64,000 nucleotides of DNA from Halomonas sp. LR3S48 (GCF_025725665.1 NZ_CP107009.1:2790001-2854000); one strand, 5' to 3'. Shown: positions 17,973-26,720, counted from the stretch's first letter. The notes: generated from the sequence alone by a model not told the origin. Translations and numbers: made by a program.

Positions 17973-18884
17973 ATGCCTGATGAGAATGCCATGACGGGAG
18001 GGGAGCTGAACGAGCCGATAAGCATGCGTGACTTCACGGAACGCCTGCCTGGCGTCGTCTTTCAGTTTCATCGTGCCCATCACGGACACATGCATTTCCC
18101 CTACCTGGCCGGAAGCGGCACCAGCCTGCCAGGAATCGACCGTGACGCCTTGAGCCAGGACGCTCGTCATATGCTCGACCGCCTGGACGAGGAGGATTAC
18201 CCAAGAGTAATGGCGGCCATAGAGCGCTCGGCTCGCTGGCGCATACCTATCGCCACCAAGTTCCGCATACGTTTGTCGAGCCGTCGCTGTCGCTGGGTGG
18301 CGCTTCGGGCCCAGCCGGAAGACTCCTCGACTGGGGTGCTCTGGTACGGCCTGATGATCGACATCACCGAGCAGATGGCCGAGGAGGCCAGGCTACGCCG
18401 ACTCTCGGATACCGATGACCTGACCGGCCTGGCCAACCGCCGCAGGCTAATGACTCGGCTGGATGAAGAGATCGCCAAGAGCAACCGCCATGGCAGCCCG
18501 CTCTCCTTGATGTTGATCGATCTGGACCATTTCAAGCGTATCAACGATACCTGGGGGCACCTGCAAGGCGATCAGGTTCTCGCCGAGTTCGCCAACCTCT
18601 GCCATCAGTTACTGAGGGAAGAGGACGTCGTAGGCCGGCTCGGCGGCGAAGAGTTTGCCGTGGTGCTTCCATTGACGCCCCAGGTAGCCAGCCACCCGTT
18701 GGCCGAACGGCTACGCCGTGCCATCGCCGAGCACGATTTCGGTATCGATGCCGGCCAGGTCACGGCCAGCATCGGCCTCGCCGAGTATCGCCTGGGCGAG
18801 TCGAGAGACACCTTGATCGACAGAGCCGATCGCAGCCTCTACGCGGCCAAGCATCAAGGGCGCAATCGCGTCATAAGTCGTTAG
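17973..18884 (+). CDS. PAS-GGDEF diguanylate cyclase
   Basis: Soluble, 303 residues. A PAS-like sensor fold spans about 18-135, ends with LMIDITEQMAEE and is followed by a short helix into the GGDEF domain (145-300). The active-site variant GGEEF (224-228) is functional in known cyclases, and an RxxD inhibitory site (R215-D218) lies five residues before it. DLDHFKRINDTWGH is intact. It is a single gene between cfa and the phhB remnant. No sigma-28 site is seen in the 233 bases upstream, unlike the cyclase at 1459. The input signal is unknown. Confidence 0.93.
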   Translation: MPDENAMTGGELNEPISMRDFTERLPGVVFQFHRAHHGHMHFPYLAGSGTSLPGIDRDALSQDARHMLDRLDEEDYPRVMAAIERSARWRIPIATKFRIRLSSRRCRWVALRAQPEDSSTGVLWYGLMIDITEQMAEEARLRRLSDTDDLTGLANRRRLMTRLDEEIAKSNRHGSPLSLMLIDLDHFKRINDTWGHLQGDQVLAEFANLCHQLLREEDVVGRLGGEEFAVVLPLTPQVASHPLAERLRRAIAEHDFGIDAGQVTASIGLAEYRLGESRDTLIDRADRSLYAAKHQGRNRVISR

Positions 18885-18920
18885 CCCATGAGGAAGCCTG
18901 CCTGACAAGGCCCACCATGC

Positions 18921-19236
18921 CAGCCCTGAGCAGCTTGCCACGAGATCACCTGCCGTCACGGAAGCCGAGATCGGACGGTTCGAACCCGCGGTTCCCGAGT
19001 GGCAGATTGTCGAGCGCAATGGCATCATGAGACTTGAGAGGGTCTTTATCTTTCCCGATTTCCGGCAAGCCCTGGCTTTATCAATCCTATGGGTGAAATT
19101 GCCGAAACCGCGGGCCACCAAACCGAGCTGCTGACCGAATGGAACAACGTCACCGTGACTTGGTGGACACAAGATCAAGGGCCTGCATCGCGACGACTTC
19201 ATTCTTGCCGCTAGAACCGACGAGGTAGCGAAATAA
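18921..19236 (+). pseudogene. phhB: phhB remnant (pterin-4a-carbinolamine dehydratase)
   Basis: No intact frame, but three frames read in turn give a PhhB-like protein: [18 protein letters not shown] and PDFRQALA in one frame, then [20 protein letters not shown] and [10 protein letters not shown] after a one-base loss near 19078, then KIKG (as encoded, AAGATCAAGGGC) [17 protein letters not shown] after a two-base loss near 19169, ending at TAA 19234-19236. The N-terminal Cys-rich start is eroded, and the catalytic HHP motif of the family is HQT. PhhB recycles the pterin cofactor of phenylalanine hydroxylase. The stop touches the ATG of the following aminotransferase, as in a phhABC operon; phhA is absent. 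Confidence 0.82.
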
Positions 19237-20424
19237 ATGTTCGAACATATTGAGCGGGTTCCCGGGGATGCCATCCTCGGCCTGATCGAGGCCTTCAAGA
19301 AGGATACCAATCCCGAGAAGGTAGATCTCGGCGTCGGCGTCTACAAGGATGCCCAGGGCAACACCCCGGTGATGCGCGCCGTCAAGGAAGCCGAGGCCCT
19401 GCTGCTCAAGAACGAAACCACCAAGACCTACATCGGCTCCCACGGGGCACCCGAGTATGGCGACGTGGTTCTGCCGATGGTACTGGGTCAAGGTTCCCCT
19501 GTACTCGAGGCCGGTCGCGCCAGCGCAACCCAATCGCCGGGCGGCACCGGTGCGCTGCGCCTGGCTGCCGACTTCATCAGTTCCCAGCTTCCCGGCAAGG
19601 GAATCTGGGTCAGCAACCCCACCTGGCCGAACCATCACGGCATCTTCACTGCCGCCGGGATCGAGCTGCACAAGTATCCCTACGTCGACGCCGAGAACCG
19701 CCTCGACTTCGACGGCATGCTGGCGGCGGTCAAGCAGATTCCCGCCGGCGATGTCATCGTGCTGCACGCCTGCTGCCACAACCCCACCGGCTTCGATCTT
19801 TCCCGTGAGCAGTGGCAGCAAATCCTGGAAGTGGTCCGTGAGCGCAACCTGCTGCCCCTGATCGACTTTGCCTATCAGGGCTTCGGCGAGGGCCTCGACG
19901 AAGACGCCTACGGCGTGCGCCTGTTCGCCGAGAACCTCGACGAGGTCATCATCACCAGCTCCTGCTCGAAGAACTTCGGCATCTACTGCGAGCGCACCGG
20001 CTGCCTGATCATGGTGGCGAAGAACAACGAGCAGATGCAGAACATTCGTTCACAGGTGGCCATCGTCGCCCGCGAGAACTACTCCAACCCGCCGGCTCAT
20101 GGCGGTGCCATCGTCAGCGAGATCCTGCACTCCGCCGAGCTGGCCGCCCTCTGGCGCGAGGAACTCACCGAGATGCGCGATCGCATCAACACCCTGCGTC
20201 GTGATTTCGTCGAGGCCTTGAAACCCTACGGGCTCGATCAGAAGTATGCCTGCGTAGCCGAGCAGCGCGGCATGTTCTCCTATACCGGCCTGCAGCCGGA
20301 GCAGGTCGACCGCCTGCGCGACGAGTTCGGTATCTACATGGTGCGTTCGGGCCGGGCCAACGTGGCCGGCTTCTCCCATGAGAACCTGCCCTACCTGGCC
20401 AAGGCCATTGCCGCAGTCAACTGA
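19237..20424 (+). CDS. tyrB: Aromatic amino acid aminotransferase
   Basis: PLP-dependent class I aminotransferase (395 residues) of the AspC/TyrB/PhhC group, interconverting aromatic or dicarboxylic amino acids with their 2-oxo acids. Markers: YIGSHGAPEY, SNPTWPNH, HACCHNPTGFD with the PLP-contacting Asn, LIDFAYQGFG, and the Schiff-base K245 in SSCSKNFGIYCERTG. The phhB remnant directly upstream makes PhhC, the phenylalanine-operon aminotransferase, the likely ancestry; TyrB and AspC cannot be separated with certainty from sequence alone. The ATG lies immediately after the phhB stop. A palindromic terminator follows. Confidence 0.88.
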   Translation: MFEHIERVPGDAILGLIEAFKKDTNPEKVDLGVGVYKDAQGNTPVMRAVKEAEALLLKNETTKTYIGSHGAPEYGDVVLPMVLGQGSPVLEAGRASATQSPGGTGALRLAADFISSQLPGKGIWVSNPTWPNHHGIFTAAGIELHKYPYVDAENRLDFDGMLAAVKQIPAGDVIVLHACCHNPTGFDLSREQWQQILEVVRERNLLPLIDFAYQGFGEGLDEDAYGVRLFAENLDEVIITSSCSKNFGIYCERTGCLIMVAKNNEQMQNIRSQVAIVARENYSNPPAHGGAIVSEILHSAELAALWREELTEMRDRINTLRRDFVEALKPYGLDQKYACVAEQRGMFSYTGLQPEQVDRLRDEFGIYMVRSGRANVAGFSHENLPYLAKAIAAVN

Positions 20425-20444
20425 TCTCGCTTGTCGGCAAAGTA

Positions 20445-20470
20445 GATGCCCCGGCCATGGCCGGGGCATC
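20445..20470. terminator. Palindromic terminator between tyrB and the Crp/Fnr gene
   Basis: A 26-base perfect palindrome (GATGCCCCGGCCA and its complement) between two convergent genes. There is no strong T run on either side, so the efficiency is uncertain. Confidence 0.6.
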
Positions 20471-20503
20471 GCGTTATGGCTGGCTCGACGGCCGCCATTC
20501 GAC

Positions 20504-21250
20504 TCAAGCTTCCGCGCCATTGAAAAGCGGACGCATGTTCTCGATGAGGTAGCGGTCATCGAACCCGGCCTCCTGCTTCAGGGCTTCCAGATCCGGTATC
20601 GTCACGTTGTAGCGATCGCGGAAAACCAGTCCGTCGTCGCTCAGCGCAGTAAAGGTTCGACTGATGTGCACCGTGCTGAGCCCGAGCAGGTCTGCCAGCA
20701 CCTCCTGTGATAGCGGCAGTCGGAAGTTCTCGCAGCCGTCGCAGTTGGTCTGCTTGATACGCTGGCACATCTCGAGCAGAAAATGAGCCAGCTTCTGACG
20801 CGCGTTGCGGCGCGCCAGGTTGACCAGGCGCTCGGTCAACAGTACCTGCTGTCGGCTGGCGACGGCGAACAGGATAGAGGTGAGGGTAAACGAGCGCCGA
20901 AAGATATTGACGAGATTTCGATGGGGAAAGAAGCAGATTTCCCCGTCCTCGACCATTTGTACCCCGGCCAGGCGCTGCGAGAAGGCGAACTCCCGCAAGC
21001 CGATGATATCGCCAGGCAGATAGATTTCCAGAATCTGACGAGTGCCGTTTTCCAGTTCACGATACGAAAACGCCCAGCCGCGCCTGAGGGTACAGAACTC
21101 AGCAGCCTCATCCTGCTCTTCCCACAGGATGGTGCCCGCCCGTGCACGCGTGGCGCTGTCCTCCAGTTGCGCCAGCAGCTCCTTATCCTCATTCGATACC
21201 GAATGAAAATAGTTGAAGTGGCGAACAATACAGCTCTCCTCTGAGCTCAT
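20504..21250 (-). CDS. Crp/Fnr-family transcriptional regulator
   Basis: 248 residues: cyclic-nucleotide-binding-type beta-roll about 20-125, dimerisation helix about 130-165, winged helix with LSQEVLADLLGLSTVHISRT about 180-199. It lacks the N-terminal Cys cluster of Fnr/Anr, so it is not a classical oxygen sensor of that type. C162, C170 and C173 (CQRIKQTNCDGC) form an unusual cluster just before the HTH. The ATG at 21250 has AGGAG upstream and is preferred to the longer frame. It is divergent from the NCS2 permease gene across 157 bases, so it may regulate it; this is inference only. Confidence 0.88.
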   Translation of the reverse strand: MSSEESCIVRHFNYFHSVSNEDKELLAQLEDSATRARAGTILWEEQDEAAEFCTLRRGWAFSYRELENGTRQILEIYLPGDIIGLREFAFSQRLAGVQMVEDGEICFFPHRNLVNIFRRSFTLTSILFAVASRQQVLLTERLVNLARRNARQKLAHFLLEMCQRIKQTNCDGCENFRLPLSQEVLADLLGLSTVHISRTFTALSDDGLVFRDRYNVTIPDLEALKQEAGFDDRYLIENMRPLFNGAEA

Positions 21251-21407
21251 CGATGCTCTCCTCTCGATGCGGAATGCAAGCCCATGTACACAGCGATACT
21301 TAAATTGACAATGCCAGTATACGACAAAGGCAGGCTTGACCAATCAGTCAGGAAGCGGCCACACTGAGCCTGCCTTGACTACAACCCCAACACACAAGAG
21401 GCTCATC

Positions 21408-22946
21408 ATGGCGGCTTCCCCAGTGCACTACCCGTGGTACAAGAAGGAGGATACCGATGCCTTCTTCGCCCTCTTCCAGAACAATATCGCGAACTTCGTC
21501 ATCATTGCCATCAGCATGCTGGGCATGGGTTTCCCAGCCTCCATCGTATTCGGCCAGGTACTGCCGGGGGCCGCGGTAGCGGTCATGGTGGGCAACTTCT
21601 ACTATGCCTGGAGCGCGGCGCGCCTGGCACGCAAGGAGAACCGCGCCGACGTCACCGCCCTCTCCTATGGTATTTCCACGCCGGTCATGTTCGTCTTCCT
21701 GTTCGGCGTTCTGCTACCCGCAAAGCAGCTTACCGGCGATGCCGAACTGGCTTGGAAGGTAGCTGTCGCCGCCTGTTTCATCAGCGGCGCCATCGAGGCC
21801 GCCGTCAGCCTGATCGGCCGCTGGGTCCAGTATCATCTGCCACGTGCCGCCATGCTGGGTGCCGTAGCCGGCGTGGCACTGACCTTCATCGCCGGCGAGA
21901 TGCTGTTCAAGACCCTCGAGATGCCGGTCATCGGCCTGCTGGTACTCGCCATCATCATCGTCGGCCTGGTGGCTCGGGTCAGCATGCCTTTCCGGCTGCC
22001 CACGTCGCTGTTCGCCATCGTCATCGGTACCGCCATGGCCTACCTGATCGGCGATGCCGGTGGAGAGCGCTTCAGTGACGCCTTCACCCACCTCGGCTTC
22101 TACCCACTGCTGCCCAACCTGGCCTGGCTCGAGGGGCTGGGGCTGCTGTTCACCGGCATGCTGGCGGTACTCACCGTGGTGCTGCCCATCACCCTGTACA
22201 ACGCTATCGAGACCATGAACAACGTCGAGGCGATGGAAGCCGCTGGTGACAAGTATGATGTGCGCGAATGCCAGGCCGTGGATGGCGCCGGCACCATGCT
22301 CGGCGCTTTGTTTGGTGGCGTCTTCCCCACCACGGTGTACATCGCCACCGTAGGCGCCAAGTGGATGGGAGCGGGCCGCGGTTACAGCATTCTCAACGGG
22401 GCGGTCTATGCCTTGGCTACCATGTTCGGCTTGATCGCCGCCCTGGCGGCCATCATCCCGGTCTCTGTCGTTGCCCCCATCCTCGTCTTCGTCGGCATGT
22501 CGATGATCGCTACGGCCTTTCAGAGCAACGACACCCGTTACTACCCTGCTGTGGCGCTGGCCATGCTGCCCTACTTTGCCAACTACGTGATGACTCGCTT
22601 CAATCGTGGCGCCGGTGATGTAGTGGCTGACATCTCGAGCGGCATCGTCGCCATGGGCCAAGGCGCCATGTTCATGGCCATCTTCATCGGTGCCATGACC
22701 GTTTCGGTCATCGACCATCAGTTCCGGCGCGCCGCCATCTTCGCTGCGGTAGCGGCCGCCTTCTCCTTCGTCGGACTGATGCATGCACCGGAACTGGCCC
22801 TGAACGCTGCCTGGGACTTTACCCTCGGCTACCTGGTGATGGGCGCCCTGTTTCTTTATTTTGCCTGGCAGCAGGAAAAGCTGGCAGCACCGCACGTATC
22901 GTCATCGAAGCCTGCTGCGGTCACATCACCGCCAGCCACTGACTGA
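21408..22946 (+). CDS. NCS2-family purine-type permease (AzgA-like)
   Basis: Inner-membrane nucleobase:cation symporter family, 512 residues with about 12-14 hydrophobic segments. The motifs RADVTALSYGISTP near the start and ETMNNVEAMEAAGD plus GGVFPTTVYIATVGAKWMG in the middle fit the NCS2/AzgA branch (hypoxanthine, guanine or related substrates); exact substrate unknown. The ATG at 21408 was taken for its AAGAGG six bases before; the TTG frame start 24 codons earlier has no ribosome-binding site. A strong terminator follows. Divergent Crp/Fnr regulator upstream. Confidence 0.85.
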   Translation: MAASPVHYPWYKKEDTDAFFALFQNNIANFVIIAISMLGMGFPASIVFGQVLPGAAVAVMVGNFYYAWSAARLARKENRADVTALSYGISTPVMFVFLFGVLLPAKQLTGDAELAWKVAVAACFISGAIEAAVSLIGRWVQYHLPRAAMLGAVAGVALTFIAGEMLFKTLEMPVIGLLVLAIIIVGLVARVSMPFRLPTSLFAIVIGTAMAYLIGDAGGERFSDAFTHLGFYPLLPNLAWLEGLGLLFTGMLAVLTVVLPITLYNAIETMNNVEAMEAAGDKYDVRECQAVDGAGTMLGALFGGVFPTTVYIATVGAKWMGAGRGYSILNGAVYALATMFGLIAALAAIIPVSVVAPILVFVGMSMIATAFQSNDTRYYPAVALAMLPYFANYVMTRFNRGAGDVVADISSGIVAMGQGAMFMAIFIGAMTVSVIDHQFRRAAIFAAVAAAFSFVGLMHAPELALNAAWDFTLGYLVMGALFLYFAWQQEKLAAPHVSSSKPAAVTSPPATD

Positions 22947-22957
22947 GCTGACAAGCA

Positions 22958-22983
22958 CCGGGGGGCGCAGCAGCGCCCCCCGG
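22958..22983 (+). terminator. Terminator downstream of the NCS2 permease
   Basis: 11-base-pair GC stem (CCGGGGGGCGC and its complement) with loop AGCA, then TTCCTCGTT. It lies 12 bases after the permease stop. Confidence 0.75.
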
Positions 22984-23022
22984 TTCCTCGTTCTGCAACA
23001 CCCTCGGTTGCCGTATCAGGGC

Positions 23023-23715
23023 TCAGTTGGCGTCGATGGCGCCTTCGGCTTCCGTCTCACTCTCGGCAGTCCCCCTGATACGATCACGATTTGCTTCGAT
23101 CCGATCCTGGGCAGGCTCAGCGGCTCGCTCCATCGCACGGTCCAGCCCCGGGGCTTTCGTACGGCTGTCGGCATCGACCTCGGTCTCCGTCTCTGCGTCG
23201 GCCTCAACCTCTGATTCGACGCCGATGTCCTCCGTGGACTCCGCCTCCACATCGCTCTCGGCATTGGCATCCCCATCAAGGCTACCTTCGGCATCGCCAT
23301 CAAGGTCACCATCGGCGTCGCTATCGACATCGCCTTCGGCATCACCGTCAAGGCCACCCTCGGCACTGCCATCGACGCTGCCCTCGGCACCTCCATCAAG
23401 GCCACCCTCGGCACTGCCATCGACGCCGCCCTCGGCAGCTCCATCAAGGCCACCCTCGGCACTGCCATCGACGCCGCCCTCGGCACCTCCATCAAGGCCA
23501 CCATCGGTACTGCCGTCGACGCCGCCCTCGGCACCTCCATCAAGGCCACCATCGGCATCGCCGGCCTGGGCCAGCAGCATGGTAGAAGACTCACTGGTCA
23601 TACCTACCGCGGACAAATTGCCGCTCTGCCACTCTTCCGTCTCGGCATGAGCGGTCGCGCCGGCCAGACCGGCAAAAATCAGAGCCATACTGGCAGTCAG
23701 TGTCTTGAGCTTCAT
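23023..23715 (-). CDS. Exported acidic octapeptide-repeat protein
   Basis: 230 residues. A Sec signal peptide (cleavage after ATAHA, about residue 24) leads into a short linker, then twelve octapeptides at residues 56-151 of the form GG(L/V)DG(G/S)AE, with Leu and Val alternating at position 3 so that the true unit is 16 residues. After the repeat come an Asp/Glu/Val-rich segment (about 152-184) and a charged helical tail with several Arg. The mature protein is extremely acidic. Regular Gly-Asp spacing suggests calcium binding or a beta-roll-like solenoid, but the period is 8, not the 9 of RTX. I do not recognise a family. Single gene. Confidence 0.75.
   Translation of the reverse strand: MKLKTLTASMALIFAGLAGATAHAETEEWQSGNLSAVGMTSESSTMLLAQAGDADGGLDGGAEGGVDGSTDGGLDGGAEGGVDGSAEGGLDGAAEGGVDGSAEGGLDGGAEGSVDGSAEGGLDGDAEGDVDSDADGDLDGDAEGSLDGDANAESDVEAESTEDIGVESEVEADAETETEVDADSRTKAPGLDRAMERAAEPAQDRIEANRDRIRGTAESETEAEGAIDAN
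23263..23550 (-). repeat. Tandem 24/48-base coding repeat
   Basis: Twelve in-frame 24-base units encoding the GG(L/V)DG(G/S)AE octads of the acidic exported protein. The inner copies are nearly identical in pairs (48-base period); those toward the C-terminus diverge, with Asp replacing Gly. This can expand or contract by recombination. It is a coding repeat, not a CRISPR array: there are no unique spacers. Confidence 0.85.
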
Positions 23716-24226
23716 AGTGCCTCCTTGGCCCGTTTCCTTGGGCTATTCCGGTGAGACTCCTCACGAGCGGCTCAACAGCGATACCGCTCGTCCTTCACCT
23801 AGCGAGAGACATGCCACGAAAAGACAAAGTGTTGAGAAAAGATGCAGTTATAAAAGAACGCCGTTTTATTAATAGCTTTTGCAACTCGCCCTCGCGGCGT
23901 TAACTGTCGCAACGAAGCAACAGCAACCAGAGAGAGATCGCGCAGAATGACGGCTTGACGAAAAATCCCCCTGTCTGCCTTTCACGACACGAATAGGCGG
24001 GAATCATCTTACGACAGGGCCTGTTGCCTCTCCGACGTGACAAGGCCCTACCAGAATTCGGCAGGGCCTTGTCGATGCAAGCCTGGGCGCTATGTCACGC
24101 AGCGTAACGGGATACGTTCAGGCCGTTTGGGTTCGATGGTGGGATAACGCACGAATTTAGGGACGAGAAGCAAAGCGACGGGCAGTACAGCGGCTCCCAG
24201 AAAGGAAGCCGCTGCCGAGACCGAAC
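23716..24226. other. 511-base gap without a gene
   Basis: No convincing frame on either strand. The part next to 23716 is the AT-rich upstream region of the repeat-protein gene. Two inverted repeats are visible: GACAAGGCCCT at 24039-24049 with its complement at 24063-24073, and CAGCGGCT at 24188-24195 with its complement at 24207-24214; the latter is just downstream of the Spy-like gene and may be its terminator, though without a T run. Confidence 0.5.
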
Positions 24227-24697
24227 TTACTGCGCGGGCTGGGCCGGCTGGCCCTCCTGCTGCTGCATCTGATTCTGCAGGTCTTGCATCTGTTGCTGTT
24301 GCTGGGCAATCGCCTCATCCAACTGCTGACGCTGCTCCTCGGTGAACACCGACTCGATGCGAGACTGCAGCAAGACCGTCTCGGCCGTGATCTCGCCAGT
24401 CAAGTCGCCGAGCCGTGACGCATCCTCACGAATGACGTTTTCATCGTAATCGGGTCCGACATAATCGCCGAGACGTGCCTGAAGCGCCTGGGCTTCCTGC
24501 TCCTTGGGTGCCAGCTGACGCTCGGCCTCGTCCAGCAGGCTACGGATCTCCTGCTGCTGGTTCTCGTCCAGGTCGAGCAATTGATCGAGCTGATCCACCT
24601 GATCCCCCTGGGGCGGGGCCTGCATCTGCTGAGCCGACACTACGCCAGCAATACCCAAGGTGAGCGCGATCGTTGCCAGAAACTTGGTGAGCTTCAT
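24227..24697 (-). CDS. Spy/CpxP-like periplasmic protein
   Basis: 156 residues with a Sec signal peptide (MKLTKFLATIALTLGIAGVV, cleavage near VSA) and an all-helical, Gln-rich mature part. Two LTxxQ-like motifs are present: LDLDENQQQEIRSLL (about 41-55) and FTEEQRQQLDE (about 117-127), the hallmark of Spy/CpxP-type envelope-stress chaperones. The C-terminus is an extreme Gln-rich tail (about 128-156). No CpxAR genes are nearby. The function as a chaperone is inferred from the family. Confidence 0.75.
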   Translation of the reverse strand: MKLTKFLATIALTLGIAGVVSAQQMQAPPQGDQVDQLDQLLDLDENQQQEIRSLLDEAERQLAPKEQEAQALQARLGDYVGPDYDENVIREDASRLGDLTGEITAETVLLQSRIESVFTEEQRQQLDEAIAQQQQQMQDLQNQMQQQEGQPAQPAQ

Positions 24698-24780
24698 TAC
24701 TTACTCCATTCCATCAGAGTTGCTTTCATGACTCGACACTGTCGAGTCACTACGTCCTAACCCTGACAGCGGAACAGGCG

Positions 24781-26163
24781 TCAGGTTCGCTCCCCAGGCA
24801 AAAGTTTCGACTCGGAACGGGTATCGGCTTCTCTTCGCGCCAACATACGGCGCATCAGTTGCCAGGCGATCGCTCCGGCCAGCACATTGCCGAGCGCTGC
24901 CCCCATGGCGAGCCCCGACAGGCCGCCAAGCAAAGCCCCCAACCAGAGAAACGGCAGGTAGCAAAGGAAAAGCCTTGCCATGGACATCAGCATGGCACGC
25001 AGCGGCCAACCCAGCGCATTACCAGCGGACACCACCAGCATGCAGACACCCAGCGCTGCGTAACTCGGCAGCAGAAAACGGATCAGCACTGCCAGGTCGT
25101 CACGCACGTCGGGGCTGCCCGCCAGCAGCTCAGCGGCCCAAGGCGACAGCAGCGCCAAGAGGGTGCCCAGCACGAGCTGCCATCCCACCACGATCTTCAG
25201 CGCCAGACGCACCAACTCCCTGATCTGCGCCCAGTCGCCAGCGCCATAGCAACGCCCCAGCCAGGGCGGCAGTGACATGGTCATGGCCAGCACCACGACC
25301 AGAACCAGGGTTTCGAGTCGACTCGCAAGGCCCCATGCCGCCACTGACGACTCCCCCAGGCTCGCTACCACCGAGACGGCGAGCATGGCCGCCAGCGGTG
25401 GCATCAGTTGGCTGACCATGGCCGGCCCGGAAATCGCTACAAAGGGGCGCCACGAAACAGCCAGCTCCCGCCTGAGCCCGCTTCGCGCCAGCCAATCGTT
25501 CTGACGCAGTCGCTTGACGACCAGCAGCAGGCCGCTGGCAAAGGCCACCGCCGTGGCCCACGCCGCTCCCGGGAGACCAAGCCCGGACCAGGGGCCAATG
25601 CCGAAGATGAAAAGCGGATCCAGCAGTAGATTGACGAGACTGGTCATCACCATCAACTTGCCGGGCAGCCGCGTATCGCCATGGGCACGAAACAGGCTGT
25701 AGACGAAGTAGAGAACCGCTCCCAGCCACGCGGCAAGTAGCTGTGGGGCCCAGTAGTCGCGGATCAGTACTCGCGTTGCCGCGTCGGCACCCAGGCGCGA
25801 GAAAATGGGCGCCTGGGCCCACCACAGCACGAACGCGAGCATGGCGATGATGGAACCTCCCGCCATCAGCACCAGCGAGCCAAGACGCCGCGCCCTGCCC
25901 GCTTCGCCGGCACCGAGTGCACGCGAGATCAACGCCGCGATGGCGATGCCAAGCCCTACTTGCACGCCAATGATGAGAAAGGTCAGTGGAAAGGTGAACG
26001 ACTGCGCCGCCAGCGGCGCCGTACCCAGGCGAGCAACGAAGGCACTATCCACCAGTTGGAAGCCGAGCAGTGCCGACACCCCGATGGCCATCGGCCAGGT
26101 CTGACGCCAGAGCGCCGGGCCCAACCGAAATATGGCGGCATCGCGAGAAGCATGCGGTATCAC
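24781..26163 (-). CDS. MATE-family multidrug exporter
   Basis: 460 residues and about 12 membrane segments. Typical MATE features are QLVDSAFVARLGTAPLAAQSF in the first helix pair, QVGLGIAIAALISRALGAG, and the repeated pattern in the second half (LVDSAFVARLGT / VVASLGESSVAAWGLASRLE). It exports drugs or metabolites by Na+ or H+ antiport. The GTG start overlaps the TAG stop of the PAS gene upstream by one base, so translation is coupled to it. Substrate unknown. Confidence 0.9.
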   Translation of the reverse strand: MIPHASRDAAIFRLGPALWRQTWPMAIGVSALLGFQLVDSAFVARLGTAPLAAQSFTFPLTFLIIGVQVGLGIAIAALISRALGAGEAGRARRLGSLVLMAGGSIIAMLAFVLWWAQAPIFSRLGADAATRVLIRDYWAPQLLAAWLGAVLYFVYSLFRAHGDTRLPGKLMVMTSLVNLLLDPLFIFGIGPWSGLGLPGAAWATAVAFASGLLLVVKRLRQNDWLARSGLRRELAVSWRPFVAISGPAMVSQLMPPLAAMLAVSVVASLGESSVAAWGLASRLETLVLVVVLAMTMSLPPWLGRCYGAGDWAQIRELVRLALKIVVGWQLVLGTLLALLSPWAAELLAGSPDVRDDLAVLIRFLLPSYAALGVCMLVVSAGNALGWPLRAMLMSMARLFLCYLPFLWLGALLGGLSGLAMGAALGNVLAGAIAWQLMRRMLARREADTRSESKLLPGERT

Positions 26164-26618
26164 TATGACACTGTCTCCAGATCCGTATCGAGACGGACAT
26201 CGACACAGAACATGACGGGATCTTCAGAAAATTCGTCGAGCATCACATGATAGGAGTAGACCGGCACCGGATTCCCTTGTTTGTCCCGCAGTACCAGGCG
26301 CCCTGGTGGTATTGCCTTACCCTCACGCAACCATGCCGAGTGATCTCGTATCACCTGCGCTTGCATGGACTCGGGAATGATGAGCTCTTCGAGGTAGCGA
26401 CCGGCTGCCTCTCCGGCCTGATAGCCGTACAGTCGAACACTCTCCTCATTCCAGTAAATCACCCGCCGCTTGCGGTCATAGCCTTGGACCGCGACATTCG
26501 GCAGGCTTTCCAGCAGCAGCCTGAAACGCGAATCACCTTGGCAAGCCTTGCTGCCTGAGCGTAGCCGGCGCCGTGATGATGGCCACAGGCAACGAAGAGA
26601 TCTGAATAAATAGCGCAC
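26163..26618 (-). CDS. Stand-alone PAS-domain protein
   Basis: 151 residues. After an Arg-rich start (about 1-30) comes one PAS fold: FRLLLESLPNVAVQGYDRKR, then VIYWNEESVRLYGYQAGEA, LRDKQGNPVPVYSYHVM, and FCVDVRLDTDLE at the end. There is no output domain. It overlaps the MATE exporter by one base (TAGTG) and is the first gene of that pair. A signalling input for export control is conceivable but not shown by the sequence. Confidence 0.75.
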   Translation of the reverse strand: MRYLFRSLRCLWPSSRRRLRSGSKACQGDSRFRLLLESLPNVAVQGYDRKRRVIYWNEESVRLYGYQAGEAAGRYLEELIIPESMQAQVIRDHSAWLREGKAIPPGRLVLRDKQGNPVPVYSYHVMLDEFSEDPVMFCVDVRLDTDLETVS

Positions 26619-26693
26619 CGGCAGACTCCAAGACCGAGTTAAGCCTGCATGGTACTGGAATTCAGTTACAGCACCTTAACGACTTGCTTAACG

Positions 26694-26720
26694 GACACCC
26701 TCGGCTGCGCCGAGGGTGTC
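26694..26720. terminator. Hairpin downstream of yceI
   Basis: Perfect 11-base-pair stem (GACACCCTCGG and its complement) with loop CTGCG, 20 bases after the yceI stop. No T run is present, so termination is possible but weak. Confidence 0.5.

Noticed and set aside
21714..22895. 393-codon frame opposite the NCS2 permease
   Set aside because: Composition (His, Asp, Gly-rich) and position mark it as a shadow of the permease.
23263..23550. Regular repeat that could be mistaken for a CRISPR array
   Set aside because: Units are contiguous, in frame and lack unique spacers; no cas genes are near. It is a coding repeat.
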